The notes: generated from the letters alone by a model not told the origin. 64,000 nt of DNA from Desulfobacterales bacterium (GCA_024226555.1 JAAELO010000054.1:1-64000), one strand, 5' to 3'. Counted from the first letter of the stretch, positions 44,529 through 51,960 are shown. Program-made: numbers and translations.

Positions 44529-44948
44529 TTATTTAGATACGTCAGTTAGACCATGTTGTTTCATGACCATTTCTTTAACGCGATTTGATTTTGTAGACTT
44601 TGATAAATTAATTTCACCACCGTCAACACCTTGTGTTTCAGTTAGAGCTGTAATAGCTGCCTGTGCTTTATCAAGAGCCAGTACAATAAGTTCGCTATCA
44701 ACTTCAATTAACGCTTTAGCAAAGTCTTCACGTTCTTCTTCTGTAATATAAGAATAAGTTTCTACCTTCGCAATAAACGCCTTCTCTAGACGCTCTTGAT
44801 TAGCTTTCTCGAAAGATTCTACCTTAGCGGTTAGTTGTTCTTTCTCAGCTTCAGAATCTGCCACTGCTTTTTCCATTGCAGCTAGGCGTTCTTCAAGCTC
44901 TTTAGCTTTCTCAAGTGCTTTCTCTTGGTCTGTAGTTTTATCAGACAT
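44529..44948 (-). CDS. Internal-start scaffold protein (Nu3-like nesting)
   Basis: An in-frame ATG at 44948 within the 240-residue gene has AAGGAG six bases upstream and would give 139 residues: M-S-D-K-T-T then a long charged coiled coil (about 10-90) and a basic C-terminal helix. This is the composition of a scaffold protein. In lambda, Nu3 scaffold is likewise produced from an internal start in the protease gene C. Inferred from the ribosome site, not proven. Confidence 0.55.
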   Translation of the reverse strand: MSDKTTDQEKALEKAKELEERLAAMEKAVADSEAEKEQLTAKVESFEKANQERLEKAFIAKVETYSYITEEEREDFAKALIEVDSELIVLALDKAQAAITALTETQGVDGGEINLSKSTKSNRVKEMVMKQHGLTDVSK

Positions 44949-45251
44949 GAGTTCTCCTTGGTTTGTTTTAGTTTTTTCTGAGGGGGTTGTAGACTCAGTG
45001 CCTACACTCTTCATTTCTGGGTCGCCCTCAGAAAATGAATCTTTTTCTGGGAGTTTCCCAGATTTGATGATAGCTAAAGTTTCCTTTGCTTCATCAGTAA
45101 TTTTTGCATCATCAGCTTTTATCAATATAGGTTGAGGTTTATTGTTAGCTGAAAATCCTTGCGTCTTGTGACATAAGGCTAAATGCGAACCTTTGAAATT
45201 AAAGGTAATCTCTGTAATTTCGTTTTCTGGATTTAAACTTTCTATTGACAT
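44529..45251 (-). CDS. Scaffold protein (long form)
   Basis: 240 residues. Residues 1-70 form a beta-rich domain that looks like a continuation of the XkdF-type protein upstream (E-I-T-E-I-T-F-N-F-K-G-S). A Ser/Thr/Lys linker follows, then a Glu/Lys/Ala coiled coil at about 108-165 and a basic C-terminal helix (K-S-N-R-V-K-E-M-V-M-K). Such coiled coils nucleate shell assembly and are removed on maturation. The start overlaps the preceding stop. Confidence 0.7.
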   Translation of the reverse strand: MSIESLNPENEITEITFNFKGSHLALCHKTQGFSANNKPQPILIKADDAKITDEAKETLAIIKSGKLPEKDSFSEGDPEMKSVGTESTTPSEKTKTNQGELMSDKTTDQEKALEKAKELEERLAAMEKAVADSEAEKEQLTAKVESFEKANQERLEKAFIAKVETYSYITEEEREDFAKALIEVDSELIVLALDKAQAAITALTETQGVDGGEINLSKSTKSNRVKEMVMKQHGLTDVSK

Positions 45252-45661
45252 TAACCTACTACTCCTCTTGCACCCATGCTTAAACCACTGACTTCACCAT
45301 CAAGGAAGAGCTGCCAAAGAGTGTCATTATTGAATTTGATTATTGCCAACCAGCTACCTTCTGAAACTTCAGTTTCGCCAATGACTGAATCAACTGGAAC
45401 AATAAATGTTTTAACAACTTCAAATGAGTCAGTAGCTTCCGCAACTCCGTTTTCATCTTTTACATGGAATAAGTTTGCAACCGTAATACTTTTATTGAAA
45501 TAACAATCATTGAAATTATCACAAGCTTTTGCTAAAGTTTCTTTCGAGACATACTCACCATGTGCATCATTTACGTTAGGCTCATAAACCAAGAAAGTAA
45601 CTTCACGTTTTAATTCATCAATAGCCTTCATGATTGGCTTTGCTTCAATAGTTTTTGCCAT
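45251..45661 (-). CDS. Prohead protease-like protein, XkdF family
   Basis: 136 residues. Matches the XkdF pattern: V-Y-E-P-N-V-N-D-A-H-G-E-Y-V-S, L-F-H (probable catalytic His region), F-I-V-P ... G-E-T-E, then G-S-W-L-A-I-I-K-F-N-N-D-T-L-W ... G-E-V-S-G-L-S-M-G-A. XkdF proteins sit between portal and scaffold and are taken as capsid maturation proteases. Overlaps portal stop and scaffold start by single bases. Confidence 0.75.
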   Translation of the reverse strand: MAKTIEAKPIMKAIDELKREVTFLVYEPNVNDAHGEYVSKETLAKACDNFNDCYFNKSITVANLFHVKDENGVAEATDSFEVVKTFIVPVDSVIGETEVSEGSWLAIIKFNNDTLWQLFLDGEVSGLSMGARGVVG

Positions 45662-47211
45662 TATTTGTTTTCCGTATTGTTATCACCGTTAGTTTGAGAT
45701 CCACCAGTACCACTTGTCCCTTCACCTTCACCAGCGTTAGATTGTTTACCTGTCATAAACTCATTTGGTACTTCATCATCATCATCATATGTGGCTTGTG
45801 GTAAATCAGCAGCTTCACGTAATGATTGATCCAGATTCTTACCAATTGTCATAGCGCCTGATGTAACAACTCTTTGAACGTATTTACCCAATTCATCCAA
45901 ATCTCTAGGTGCAACATCACCATATTCAAGTGTTGGCATATCTTCTTGTTCAAACAACCAACCATTAACAGCAAGCGTTTGAGGAATAAGGTCTATATTT
46001 ATCTGGTCACGCAATATGTCGAGGTTGTGTTGAACAGCAAATCCAAGCATATTGTTCATGTTGTCAGAGAGTGCAAACGATCCAGAAGCATCTTGACCAA
46101 GCTTGAGCATTGATGCTGAATAAACTGTTAAGATTTCGTTTTGATACTGGCGTATAACTTCCGTTGTATCGTATTGCTTACCTGATCCTGTAATACCCTG
46201 TAGCTCAAATGTGTAAAGCTCTTTCCCTTGGTCATCGTAGAGAATAGGCTTGATAGCAAACGTCCTATCACCAGCATGTAAACTAGCAGCCATTTCTTTT
46301 AAGGACGATTGCGTTTGTGCAGCTACACCTGATGGATCAGCAGCAGCCTCTATAAGTTTATCAACTGGGATACCCAACACAGGTATACCACCAAGATCTT
46401 TGGCAATACCAACAGCTTGGTATTCCTGAACTAAGTTCAGATACTTCCACGCTTTCCATGCCCCATCTAAAGGTGATGTTCCTTGTGGATTATTCTTTTT
46501 AGGATCAAATCTAAACAGAATAAATTTGCTACGGTCTATTTCACGCTCACCCTTGAAATCTGTTTGCTTATATCGGGTTGCGTCCATGACCTCGCTGCGC
46601 TGAATAACACCTGTTAACAAGTCAGGGTTATTTTTATCCCAACGCCATTCCTTGACAGTTTCTTGGGATCTCTGCGCGAGAGCTTTCCACTTTAATCTAC
46701 CTTTGTACTTACCACGTTTTACCGTAGTCCAAACTTTCTCAGCTATTGAGAATCCAAAAACACGGTAAGTCCCAACACCTGCAATAAATTGTTGCCAAGT
46801 TTGGTCTTCCATATTCCCCATACAATAGTTAAGAAAATCAGTAGCTGCTTGTACTTCCGCTTTAACTGTTCCATCTTCTTGTATAGGTGCGACAAATTTG
46901 AAATCAGCTCTTGAAATCATCATGTCGTAAAAATTATTAACGGCAGCTATCGTTGGATCTAACGACATGGCTTTGTAAGTTATTATACTTAAAGGCCAAC
47001 GTAGATCAGGATGTAGATGCTCTACAACTCTTCCATGAACTGTACGAAGTCCATCTATACCTTTAGCGCCTAACGTTAAACGAGAAACACCAACTTCATT
47101 AGAAGATTTCTTCTCTAGTGAAAGTGTTGGACGATGTTTACCTTTAATTCGTATAGGAATATCTTTACCAGTTTTGGGGCTTTTTCCCATAGCTGTTATC
47201 GCCATAGCCAT
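45661..47211 (-). CDS. Portal protein
   Basis: 516 residues. DUF935/SPP1-like portal features: a conserved helical start of the clip/stem domain (V-H-G-R-V-V-E-H ... D-P-T-I-A-A-V-N-N-F-Y-D), a W-x-x-F-I-x-x-x-x-T-Y-R-V-F-G-F-S-I-A-E segment, and D-R-S-K-F-I-L-F-R-F-D-P-K-K-N-N-P-Q-G-T-S-P-L. A disordered Gly/Asn C-terminal tail (from about 480). It forms the dodecameric DNA channel. Starts two bases after the large terminase stop. Confidence 0.9.
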   Translation of the reverse strand: MAMAITAMGKSPKTGKDIPIRIKGKHRPTLSLEKKSSNEVGVSRLTLGAKGIDGLRTVHGRVVEHLHPDLRWPLSIITYKAMSLDPTIAAVNNFYDMMISRADFKFVAPIQEDGTVKAEVQAATDFLNYCMGNMEDQTWQQFIAGVGTYRVFGFSIAEKVWTTVKRGKYKGRLKWKALAQRSQETVKEWRWDKNNPDLLTGVIQRSEVMDATRYKQTDFKGEREIDRSKFILFRFDPKKNNPQGTSPLDGAWKAWKYLNLVQEYQAVGIAKDLGGIPVLGIPVDKLIEAAADPSGVAAQTQSSLKEMAASLHAGDRTFAIKPILYDDQGKELYTFELQGITGSGKQYDTTEVIRQYQNEILTVYSASMLKLGQDASGSFALSDNMNNMLGFAVQHNLDILRDQINIDLIPQTLAVNGWLFEQEDMPTLEYGDVAPRDLDELGKYVQRVVTSGAMTIGKNLDQSLREAADLPQATYDDDDEVPNEFMTGKQSNAGEGEGTSGTGGSQTNGDNNTENK

Positions 47212-47213
47212 CT

Positions 47214-48755
47214 CTACTTCATTAAGTTTTTGAGGTTTAAAACTGGCGTTCCATTGCCAGCCATAGAAGGTAAAATAAAATCAGGAACTGTTACCATCTT
47301 AGATAAGTAGTTAAAAGCCGAAGCTGTAGCATCTGCCCAATCATCTTTTCTTGTTGGTGTTGATGGTGTACCATCAAAAGCTTCCAACTCTTTCATGTAA
47401 GCATCATAGGTAGACTTGTTAGGAAAAGATGATCTAACAATTCTTACCAATCCATTAGAACAAGCAGAAGCAAAAGGTTGAAATCTTGTTAATTTTGATT
47501 TATTACTTGGTGTTGGATCTGGTTTAACTATAAATCCTTCTGTCACCATTGCTTTTGCAGAATGTTCATACTCAATCTTCCCTGCTGCTGCTGGATCAAC
47601 TGCAAATATCACATGGCAATCTGTACCATCATGTTTTGCTTGTTGTAATATTTTCTGATCTCTTTCACCAGAACGGAGTCTAAAACGCCCCTTAATATCA
47701 CTTGCATTGTCTTTAGGATCTGTATTTTGTTCGTGGGTATCCCAGACAATATAATAAAGCCCTTCATGCATGTATAAACGTGGACTCGAAGCAGTGTAAT
47801 CAGGCCAACGATATGTATCTGATGGCTGTGTAGCCGCTTTATCCCATGCTCTACAACACTTAGACTTAGCAGGATATTTTTCTACTTCAACTAACCAATC
47901 TCGCTGAAAATAGTTTGATCCTATAGGTCTTGCATACCAATTACCCCAAAGTTGTCTAGCTCGTTCGTGATCAATCAAGTTTTGAAGCTCAGATAGATAA
48001 CGGGGGTTCTTGGCAATTAATGCAGGATTATCGTAGATATTTCCATTTATAAACGTAAATGTTTTTGGTGGTATGTAGGCTTTTTCACCGCTGACAGGGT
48101 TTGTAACGTAAACGGAGTCTGGTCTATTATCTTTAAACCACTGCTCGTCATCGGCAAACACAAAATCGCCATTAATAACAACGAAGTAACGGATAACACC
48201 ACAACGTGCTTCAACTGGGAAACCTGCATCATCTAAATACCACTCAACTAACTCTAATACCCAGCTATCAGGATCTGGGTTTACTGTACCAATGCAAAAT
48301 GAATCCATATCTGCTTTGGAACGTAGACAAGTCATCAGGAATGTAACTTGCTCTTTACTAAACTGATCTATTTCATCGAAACCAATAAATGAATATTGTA
48401 AGCCTCGATGAGAGAACATATCCTTTTCGGTAAACATGTGACTAAATCGCACATCTGAACCAGCAGGAAACTTATACTTCAAATTAGCTATGTTTGCTTT
48501 CCCACCAAATTGTGGGTACATCTCATTAGCCGTATCCCATAACCCACCAGCACCTGTAAGCTCGTTATACTGCCTACGAAAGAATATGCCTTGAAAAAAT
48601 GGATCATTTATGTGCTTCAGTGGAAGCATGTTTAGAAGGTAAGATTTACCGCTTCCCCTCGCACCTCCATAAATCGTAAATGAAACCTTATCTACAAGGT
48701 TACATGCTAACTCTTGCTTACCCTTCTGAGGGGTAATAGTAATTTGATTCGTCAT
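47214..48755 (-). CDS. terL: Terminase large subunit
   Basis: 513 residues. ATPase: Walker A G30-G-A-R-G-S-G-K37-S, Walker B I-G-F-D-E (about 124-128) and a coupling C-motif T-V-N-P (about 160). Nuclease: first acidic cluster in A-W-D-K-A-A-T-Q-P-S-D and second in F-A-V-D-P-A-A-A-G, typical RNase H-like headful nuclease. GGAGG lies five bases before the ATG. It packages DNA into proheads with the terS candidate upstream. Confidence 0.95.
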   Translation of the reverse strand: MTNQITITPQKGKQELACNLVDKVSFTIYGGARGSGKSYLLNMLPLKHINDPFFQGIFFRRQYNELTGAGGLWDTANEMYPQFGGKANIANLKYKFPAGSDVRFSHMFTEKDMFSHRGLQYSFIGFDEIDQFSKEQVTFLMTCLRSKADMDSFCIGTVNPDPDSWVLELVEWYLDDAGFPVEARCGVIRYFVVINGDFVFADDEQWFKDNRPDSVYVTNPVSGEKAYIPPKTFTFINGNIYDNPALIAKNPRYLSELQNLIDHERARQLWGNWYARPIGSNYFQRDWLVEVEKYPAKSKCCRAWDKAATQPSDTYRWPDYTASSPRLYMHEGLYYIVWDTHEQNTDPKDNASDIKGRFRLRSGERDQKILQQAKHDGTDCHVIFAVDPAAAGKIEYEHSAKAMVTEGFIVKPDPTPSNKSKLTRFQPFASACSNGLVRIVRSSFPNKSTYDAYMKELEAFDGTPSTPTRKDDWADATASAFNYLSKMVTVPDFILPSMAGNGTPVLNLKNLMK

Positions 48756-48984
48756 CTGTCCTCCATGACAAAAAAAGTAAGGGGGTTTATTACTGGAGGG
48801 CTGATAATAAACCGTTTACAATCACCTGAAGGGTGAAAGTCCCTTAAACCATATACTCTCGCAATGGTCAGGCACATTGCATACCCGTAAGGGTTTAGAA
48901 GCCCTTGGCAGTGGAAACTTGTTAGTGTAACTTAACAGACGCGCTCTAATTGCGGAATGTGAGAGGTTACCTAAACGAATCTTT
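48756..48984. ncRNA. Structured intergenic element between terS and terL (candidate RNA or packaging site)
   Basis: 229 bases without a gene, GC-richer than its surroundings. Visible helices: 48784-48792/48805-48813 (9 bp), 48822-48826/48832-48836, 48861-48866/48875-48880 (6 bp), 48883-48886/48891-48894 capped by GUAA (a GNRA-type loop on the plus strand), 48921-48924/48928-48931, and an outer pair CTCTC (48856-48860)/GAGAG (48961-48965) that closes a multi-helix junction. I match it to no known riboswitch, ribozyme or tRNA. A pac/cos recognition site is plausible given its place. Confidence 0.4.
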
Positions 48985-49338
48985 TTATTTAGCTTTAGGA
49001 CTAAATACTGCTAATTGGGGTTTATGTTGTATTGTTTCATTCTTGCTTGATTTTTTGTTTTGTTTCTTCAAGCCATCATTGATATGTGCTACAGCCTTAT
49101 CAGGTGCTTTCATGAACTGTGTCCAGAAAGTAAACCTATCTTGTAATGCGCTGTGCTGTTTTGTAGATATTTGATATTTCTTGCGAGTGTCTCCCGCAGC
49201 ATAACCACGCAAGATGTCATTGATTTCAAGAATTTCAGTATTAAGTTCAGCAATTATTGCAAGCCAACTATTCACACCATCATCATATAACGATTGTGCT
49301 AGGTTTAGCTTACGTGCGTCCTTGGTAATTCCTGCCAT
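48985..49338 (-). CDS. Terminase small subunit candidate
   Basis: 117 residues from ATG at 49338 (AAAGGAG upstream; a longer frame from 49356 lacks a site). Helical, with D-G-V-N-S-W-L-A-I-I-A-E-L-N-T-E-I-L and a Lys-rich C terminus (K-K-Q-N-K-K-S-S-K). It lies immediately upstream of terL, the normal place for the DNA-recognition subunit, but the usual helix-turn-helix is not obvious. Assignment is mainly positional. Confidence 0.55.
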   Translation of the reverse strand: MAGITKDARKLNLAQSLYDDGVNSWLAIIAELNTEILEINDILRGYAAGDTRKKYQISTKQHSALQDRFTFWTQFMKAPDKAVAHINDGLKKQNKKSSKNETIQHKPQLAVFSPKAK

Positions 49339-49436
49339 GAAAACTCCTTTTATCAAAAATATAACAAAAAAACTTATACCTCTACTAATAGTTTAACCTA
49401 TATCACATAAAGAGTCAAGCGTTAAATGTTAATATT

Positions 49437-49664
49437 TCATAAATCATCATGAAAATCTTCGTCAATAGATAAACATGAACCATCTGAACTAAGATTCGTT
49501 AGATACCCATGATCATATTCTTTATCACTTGCAGAGTATTTTTTTGATGATTGATAGCGACACTCTGAGCAATAATCCCAGTCATTGGATTTACGTTTCA
49601 TATCTTCTCTTGAGAGAATGCAATCACAGGCTTTACATCTGATAACAAAATCCTTTTTGTCAAT
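49437..49664 (-). CDS. Zinc-ribbon protein without canonical start codon
   Basis: A frame closed at 49437 reads D-F-V-I-R-C-K-A-C ... D-W-D-Y-C-S-E-C-R followed by a Ser/Tyr/Asp-rich tail: a C-x2-C ... C-x2-C zinc ribbon. The frame is open further upstream but has no ATG, GTG or TTG before the first cysteines; an ATT at 49662-49664 is the nearest candidate. An internal ATG at 49601 (AAGAGAAG upstream) would give 54 residues missing the first Cys pair. It lies just behind the late promoter, so it is either an ATT-start gene or a decayed first gene. Confidence 0.5.
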   Translation of the reverse strand: MDKKDFVIRCKACDCILSREDMKRKSNDWDYCSECRYQSSKKYSASDKEYDHGYLTNLSSDGSCLSIDEDFHDDL

Positions 49665-49697
49665 TGAAAGGTAGTTAAAACTATATTCTATACTAAT

Positions 49698-49727
49698 AGT
49701 ATAGCATGGATATTATAAAACTGTCAA
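49698..49727 (-). promoter_or_regulatory. Late-operon sigma70 promoter
   Basis: Minus strand: perfect TTGACA (49722-49727), 18-base spacer ending CATGC, TATACT (49698-49703), with an extended-10 TG. The architecture is the same as the replication promoter at 12874-12903, including the CATGC just before the -10. It reads toward the zinc-ribbon frame, terminase and the whole virion operon. Confidence 0.75.
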
Positions 49728-50047
49728 CAACAAAACATAGTTAACGTGTTATAAAATACTATAATATTGGTAAAAACAATCTTATATGGCTATTTTGTAT
49801 ATTATAATGGTATTTTCATATACACAATTATGTACATTTCAACTACCTCACAAAAACTGACTAAACTTATCCACAGGTAATATAATATTATTATGTGTAT
49901 TACTGGTATATGTAATAGCACTAAGCATAGGAGCTTAAGATACTAATTTAAACATATACCTACACACACATACTTATAAATATATATGTATATAAGTATA
50001 TATTTATAAGGTTTTAAGTATATCAATCGAGGAAGGGAGGAAGTTTG
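49728..50047. other. AT-rich control region with DnaA box (possible origin)
   Basis: Very AT-rich DNA between divergent operons. It contains a perfect DnaA box, TTATCCACA (49867-49875), flanked by long AT runs (TAATATAATATTATTATG), and the 14-bp inverted repeat at 49973-50010. These are typical elements of a replication origin or its unwinding region. No coding frame seen. Confidence 0.5.
49973..50010. repeat. Perfect 14-bp inverted repeat
   Basis: CTTATAAATATATA (49973-49986), ten-base spacer, and its exact reverse complement (49997-50010). All AT except the outer base pair, so it melts easily. As DNA it could be a protein site or cruciform; as RNA it is a weak hairpin. It lies within the possible origin region. 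Confidence 0.85.
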
Positions 50048-50398
50048 GAGGTAAAAGAACCCCAACCCAATCACTAACCAAGAAGGTAGTAAATCAGGTT
50101 AGTTCTTTTACCTCAGAATCTTATATCAACCGTATCAGGTTAGTATAGCCCATTGGCAACCAATTATTATTAAGGTTAAATTGGTTCGACAGCCTTCCTT
50201 GCCTTAACAAGTCCACTCCCTGTTCTGTCTTACGAACTCAGTTGCCGCGTGGAGTTATCTTCTACGGCTACCCTGTAAAGGGGATCAAGGGTGGTGAGGG
50301 AATAATAGAGTTCTTCTACCATCGACATATCTTCCTTGACCGCTAAAAAATCCATTTAAAAATCCTTCTAGCTTATTATTAGTTTAAACGATTCATCT
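50048..50398. other. Structured non-coding region with 13-bp inverted repeat
   Basis: About 350 bases with no plausible gene and noticeably higher GC than the flanks. It opens with a perfect 13-bp inverted repeat, GAGGTAAAAGAAC (50048-50060) with its complement at 50102-50114, extended inward by CTAACC/GGTTAG. ATCAGGTTAGT occurs within the loop edge and is repeated near 50130. Further short hairpins follow (CCAATT/AATTGG; GTTC/GAAC; GCCG/CGGC). A non-coding RNA or a set of operators would explain it. Confidence 0.45.
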
Positions 50399-50403
50399 AT
50401 GTC

Positions 50404-50433
50404 TTGTCAATTTGTTTTTTTAATTTGCATAGT
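50404..50433 (+). promoter_or_regulatory. Possible promoter of the right operon
   Basis: TTGTCA (50404-50409), 18-base spacer, CATAGT (50428-50433). The -35 matches consensus at 5 of 6 positions and the -10 at 4 of 6, about 50 bases before the first rightward gene at 50486. Confidence 0.4.
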
Positions 50434-50485
50434 TCAAAATACCCCACTACATTTAATTTATCACTTAAAAATAGAGAACAAGAAA

Positions 50486-50731
50486 ATGGAATTCATTGAA
50501 ACACAAGGAAAGCGTGTAAAGAAAACTAATAATAATAAAGTAAAGTATGATGAAATATTACCAAGCAAAGAATTACTAAAGAAACTCCCTGTAGATCCAA
50601 GAGCATGGCATTGTAAAACTGTTGAAGAATATTACTTATGGAAATTCTCATCAGATTATTCAGGATTAAATAGTGATGATACAAATTTTAGTGAAGATCT
50701 ACATCATGACGTTGATGGAACGTATTTTTAA
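50486..50731 (+). CDS. Small hypothetical protein, first gene of right operon
   Basis: 81 residues from the ATG at 50486 (MEFIETQGKR), chosen because upstream codons in the longer frame lie in the promoter region and this ATG has GAGAACAAGAA ahead of it. Basic N-terminal third (K-R-V-K-K-T-N-N-N-K), acidic Asp-rich C terminus. No family recognised. The gene is followed by a 500-base leader that carries a second promoter. Confidence 0.6.
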   Translation: MEFIETQGKRVKKTNNNKVKYDEILPSKELLKKLPVDPRAWHCKTVEEYYLWKFSSDYSGLNSDDTNFSEDLHHDVDGTYF

Positions 50732-50837
50732 TAAATTAGCCTATATTAATAGACTAATCTGAGAATGTTAGTGTAGTTATCTTGTTTTGTTACTGCACTA
50801 ACAAATATAGATAAAGTGTTATTACAGATAAAGAAGC

Positions 50838-50867
50838 TTGACATAAGTGTTACAAATAGTTTAAAAT
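50838..50867 (+). promoter_or_regulatory. Sigma70 promoter ahead of the hairpin array and VWA gene
   Basis: Perfect TTGACA (50838-50843), 18-base spacer, TAAAAT (50862-50867). Spacing and hexamers match the replication promoter. The predicted start, about 50874, puts the hairpin array 135-280 bases into the 5' leader of the VWA-class II reductase operon. Confidence 0.7.
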
Positions 50868-51009
50868 GTTAGTACGGATGAAGAGTTTAAGAATATTATA
50901 AATATAAGAAAGTTTTTATTTGACGAACTCTGAAATCCAGATCATAATTAAAACATGAAATATAAAAACAAAGATTAAACGTTAGTTTTCATGGAAGGAG
51001 GAGTGGTCA

Positions 51010-51155
51010 GTATACCCACACGAAGGATCGCAAAAAGTATACAAAAATGGATTGGAGGGTATGGTCTGGTATAGCCAAGGTAAGGATTACCGAAGTATAC
51101 CACTTTTCATAGTTGTGGTTTGGTGTAGCCCCGCAAAGGATTGTAAAAATATACC
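51010..51155 (+). ncRNA. Three tandem AAGGAU-loop hairpins in the VWA leader
   Basis: Three related units: 51010-51042, 51068-51101, 51122-51155 (about 58 and 54 bases apart). Each has an outer stem (GTATAC/GTATAC; GGTATA/TATACC; GGTGTA/TATACC) and an inner stem (CGA/TCG; GGTA/TACC; GCAA/TTGT) closed around AAGGAT (51023-51028, 51082-51087, 51136-51141). TGGT precedes each unit. Stems change with compensating bases while AAGGAT stays, the mark of RNA structure. Loop GGA in a short stem is the known CsrA/RsmA target. Either a titration (sponge) leader or a site for a phage protein. Confidence 0.7.
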
Positions 51156-51232
51156 ATGATTTAGTTTGGGAGGTTTTACGGCTTCCTCCCACTAACCAAA
51201 AAAAGCCGCACAATATGAACAAGGAAATAGTT

Positions 51233-51817
51233 ATGAGTAACAAGGAAGTTTTAGATGTTGTTGTACTGATTGATAAGTCTGCCTCAATGGGTGGAATGGA
51301 AGAAGAAACAATTGGTGCTTTCAACAGTTTTCTACAAGAGCAGCGTAATCTCGAAATTGAAGCATACCTAACACTTATCTTATTTGATCATGAGAAAGAG
51401 TGTATCTATTTTCGTGAGCCACTTGACCGAGCAGAAGAGCTTACAAGTAATATCTACAAAGTACGGGGTAATACAGCAATGTATGACTGTATGGGGCTTG
51501 CTATTGAAGCTATAGCTCTCGCTAATAAGTCTGATAACGTTCTTTTCCTCATTCAATCTGATGGTCAAGAGAATTCAAGCAGAATGTATAGTGGTTCTAA
51601 CATCAAACAATTAATCTCTGATTCTGAAAAAGCAGGTTGGCAGTTTAATTTCATTGGAACTGGTATTGATGCTTTTGAAGAAGGTTCTAAGTTTGGCTTA
51701 AGAGCTAACTCATGCCTTTCAGTTGCTAAATCAGCTCGTGGCTTTGAAACCTATGGTGCAACGATGGATTGTTGTACAAAAGCCTACGTTGATGATGTTG
51801 TACTCACTAAAGCATGA
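51233..51817 (+). CDS. VWA-domain protein
   Basis: 194 residues from ATG at 51233 (AAGGAA upstream). Von Willebrand A fold with a full MIDAS: D14-x-S16-x-S18, T81 (R-G-N-T-A-M-Y-D) and D110 (Q-S-D-G). Such domains bind Mg2+ and partner proteins. Usually a MoxR-type ATPase or toxic partner is adjacent; none is seen here. It is resistance-like in size (TerY/TerD-associated VWA proteins are similar), but its role is unknown. Its stop overlaps the 48-residue gene (ATGA). Confidence 0.75.
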   Translation: MSNKEVLDVVVLIDKSASMGGMEEETIGAFNSFLQEQRNLEIEAYLTLILFDHEKECIYFREPLDRAEELTSNIYKVRGNTAMYDCMGLAIEAIALANKSDNVLFLIQSDGQENSSRMYSGSNIKQLISDSEKAGWQFNFIGTGIDAFEEGSKFGLRANSCLSVAKSARGFETYGATMDCCTKAYVDDVVLTKA

Positions 51818-51960
51818 AACGCAATGAGTTAAATAAACTCAGGAAAGGAAACTGGTGTTCAAGGCCAAAACATAAAATAAGAAAGATTTGGAATAGACGC
51901 ACCAGAAGACGTTTTAAAGAGTATTCAAAAATACAGGAAAAACAGGATGTTCAAGGATAA
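51814..51960 (+). CDS. Small very basic protein (48 aa)
   Basis: 48 residues, about one-third Lys/Arg, with R-R-T-R-R-R-F-K-E. It overlaps the VWA gene by four bases and the next gene by 14. The overlap chain and absence of stop codons support a real gene. Could bind RNA or DNA. No family recognised. Confidence 0.6.
   Translation: MKRNELNKLRKGNWCSRPKHKIRKIWNRRTRRRFKEYSKIQEKQDVQG

Larger units (their letters stand above)
50732..51232. other. Long leader region: promoter, hairpin array, GGGAGG hairpin
   Basis: 500 bases without a convincing gene. It carries a promoter (50838-50867), three related hairpins (51010-51155) and a 6-bp GGGAGG/CCTCCC hairpin (51168-51190), and ends at the VWA gene. 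A frame through the hairpins (50992 on) has no start near its beginning, and the repeats are out of phase with each other, so they are not protein repeats. Confidence 0.6.

Noticed and set aside
48756..48984. Group I intron or tRNA in the terS-terL gap
   Set aside because: No P7/R-S core, no cloverleaf with a TpsiC arm, and flanking genes are intact and separate.
50992..51170. A reading frame through the AAGGAU repeats giving W-Y/C-S-x-x-K-D-like peptides
   Set aside because: It has no start near its beginning, the first repeat is in a different phase, and the stems covary; RNA structure explains it better.
51007..51324. 105-residue minus-strand frame
   Set aside because: It is antisense to the hairpin array and VWA gene, with atypical composition; a shadow frame.
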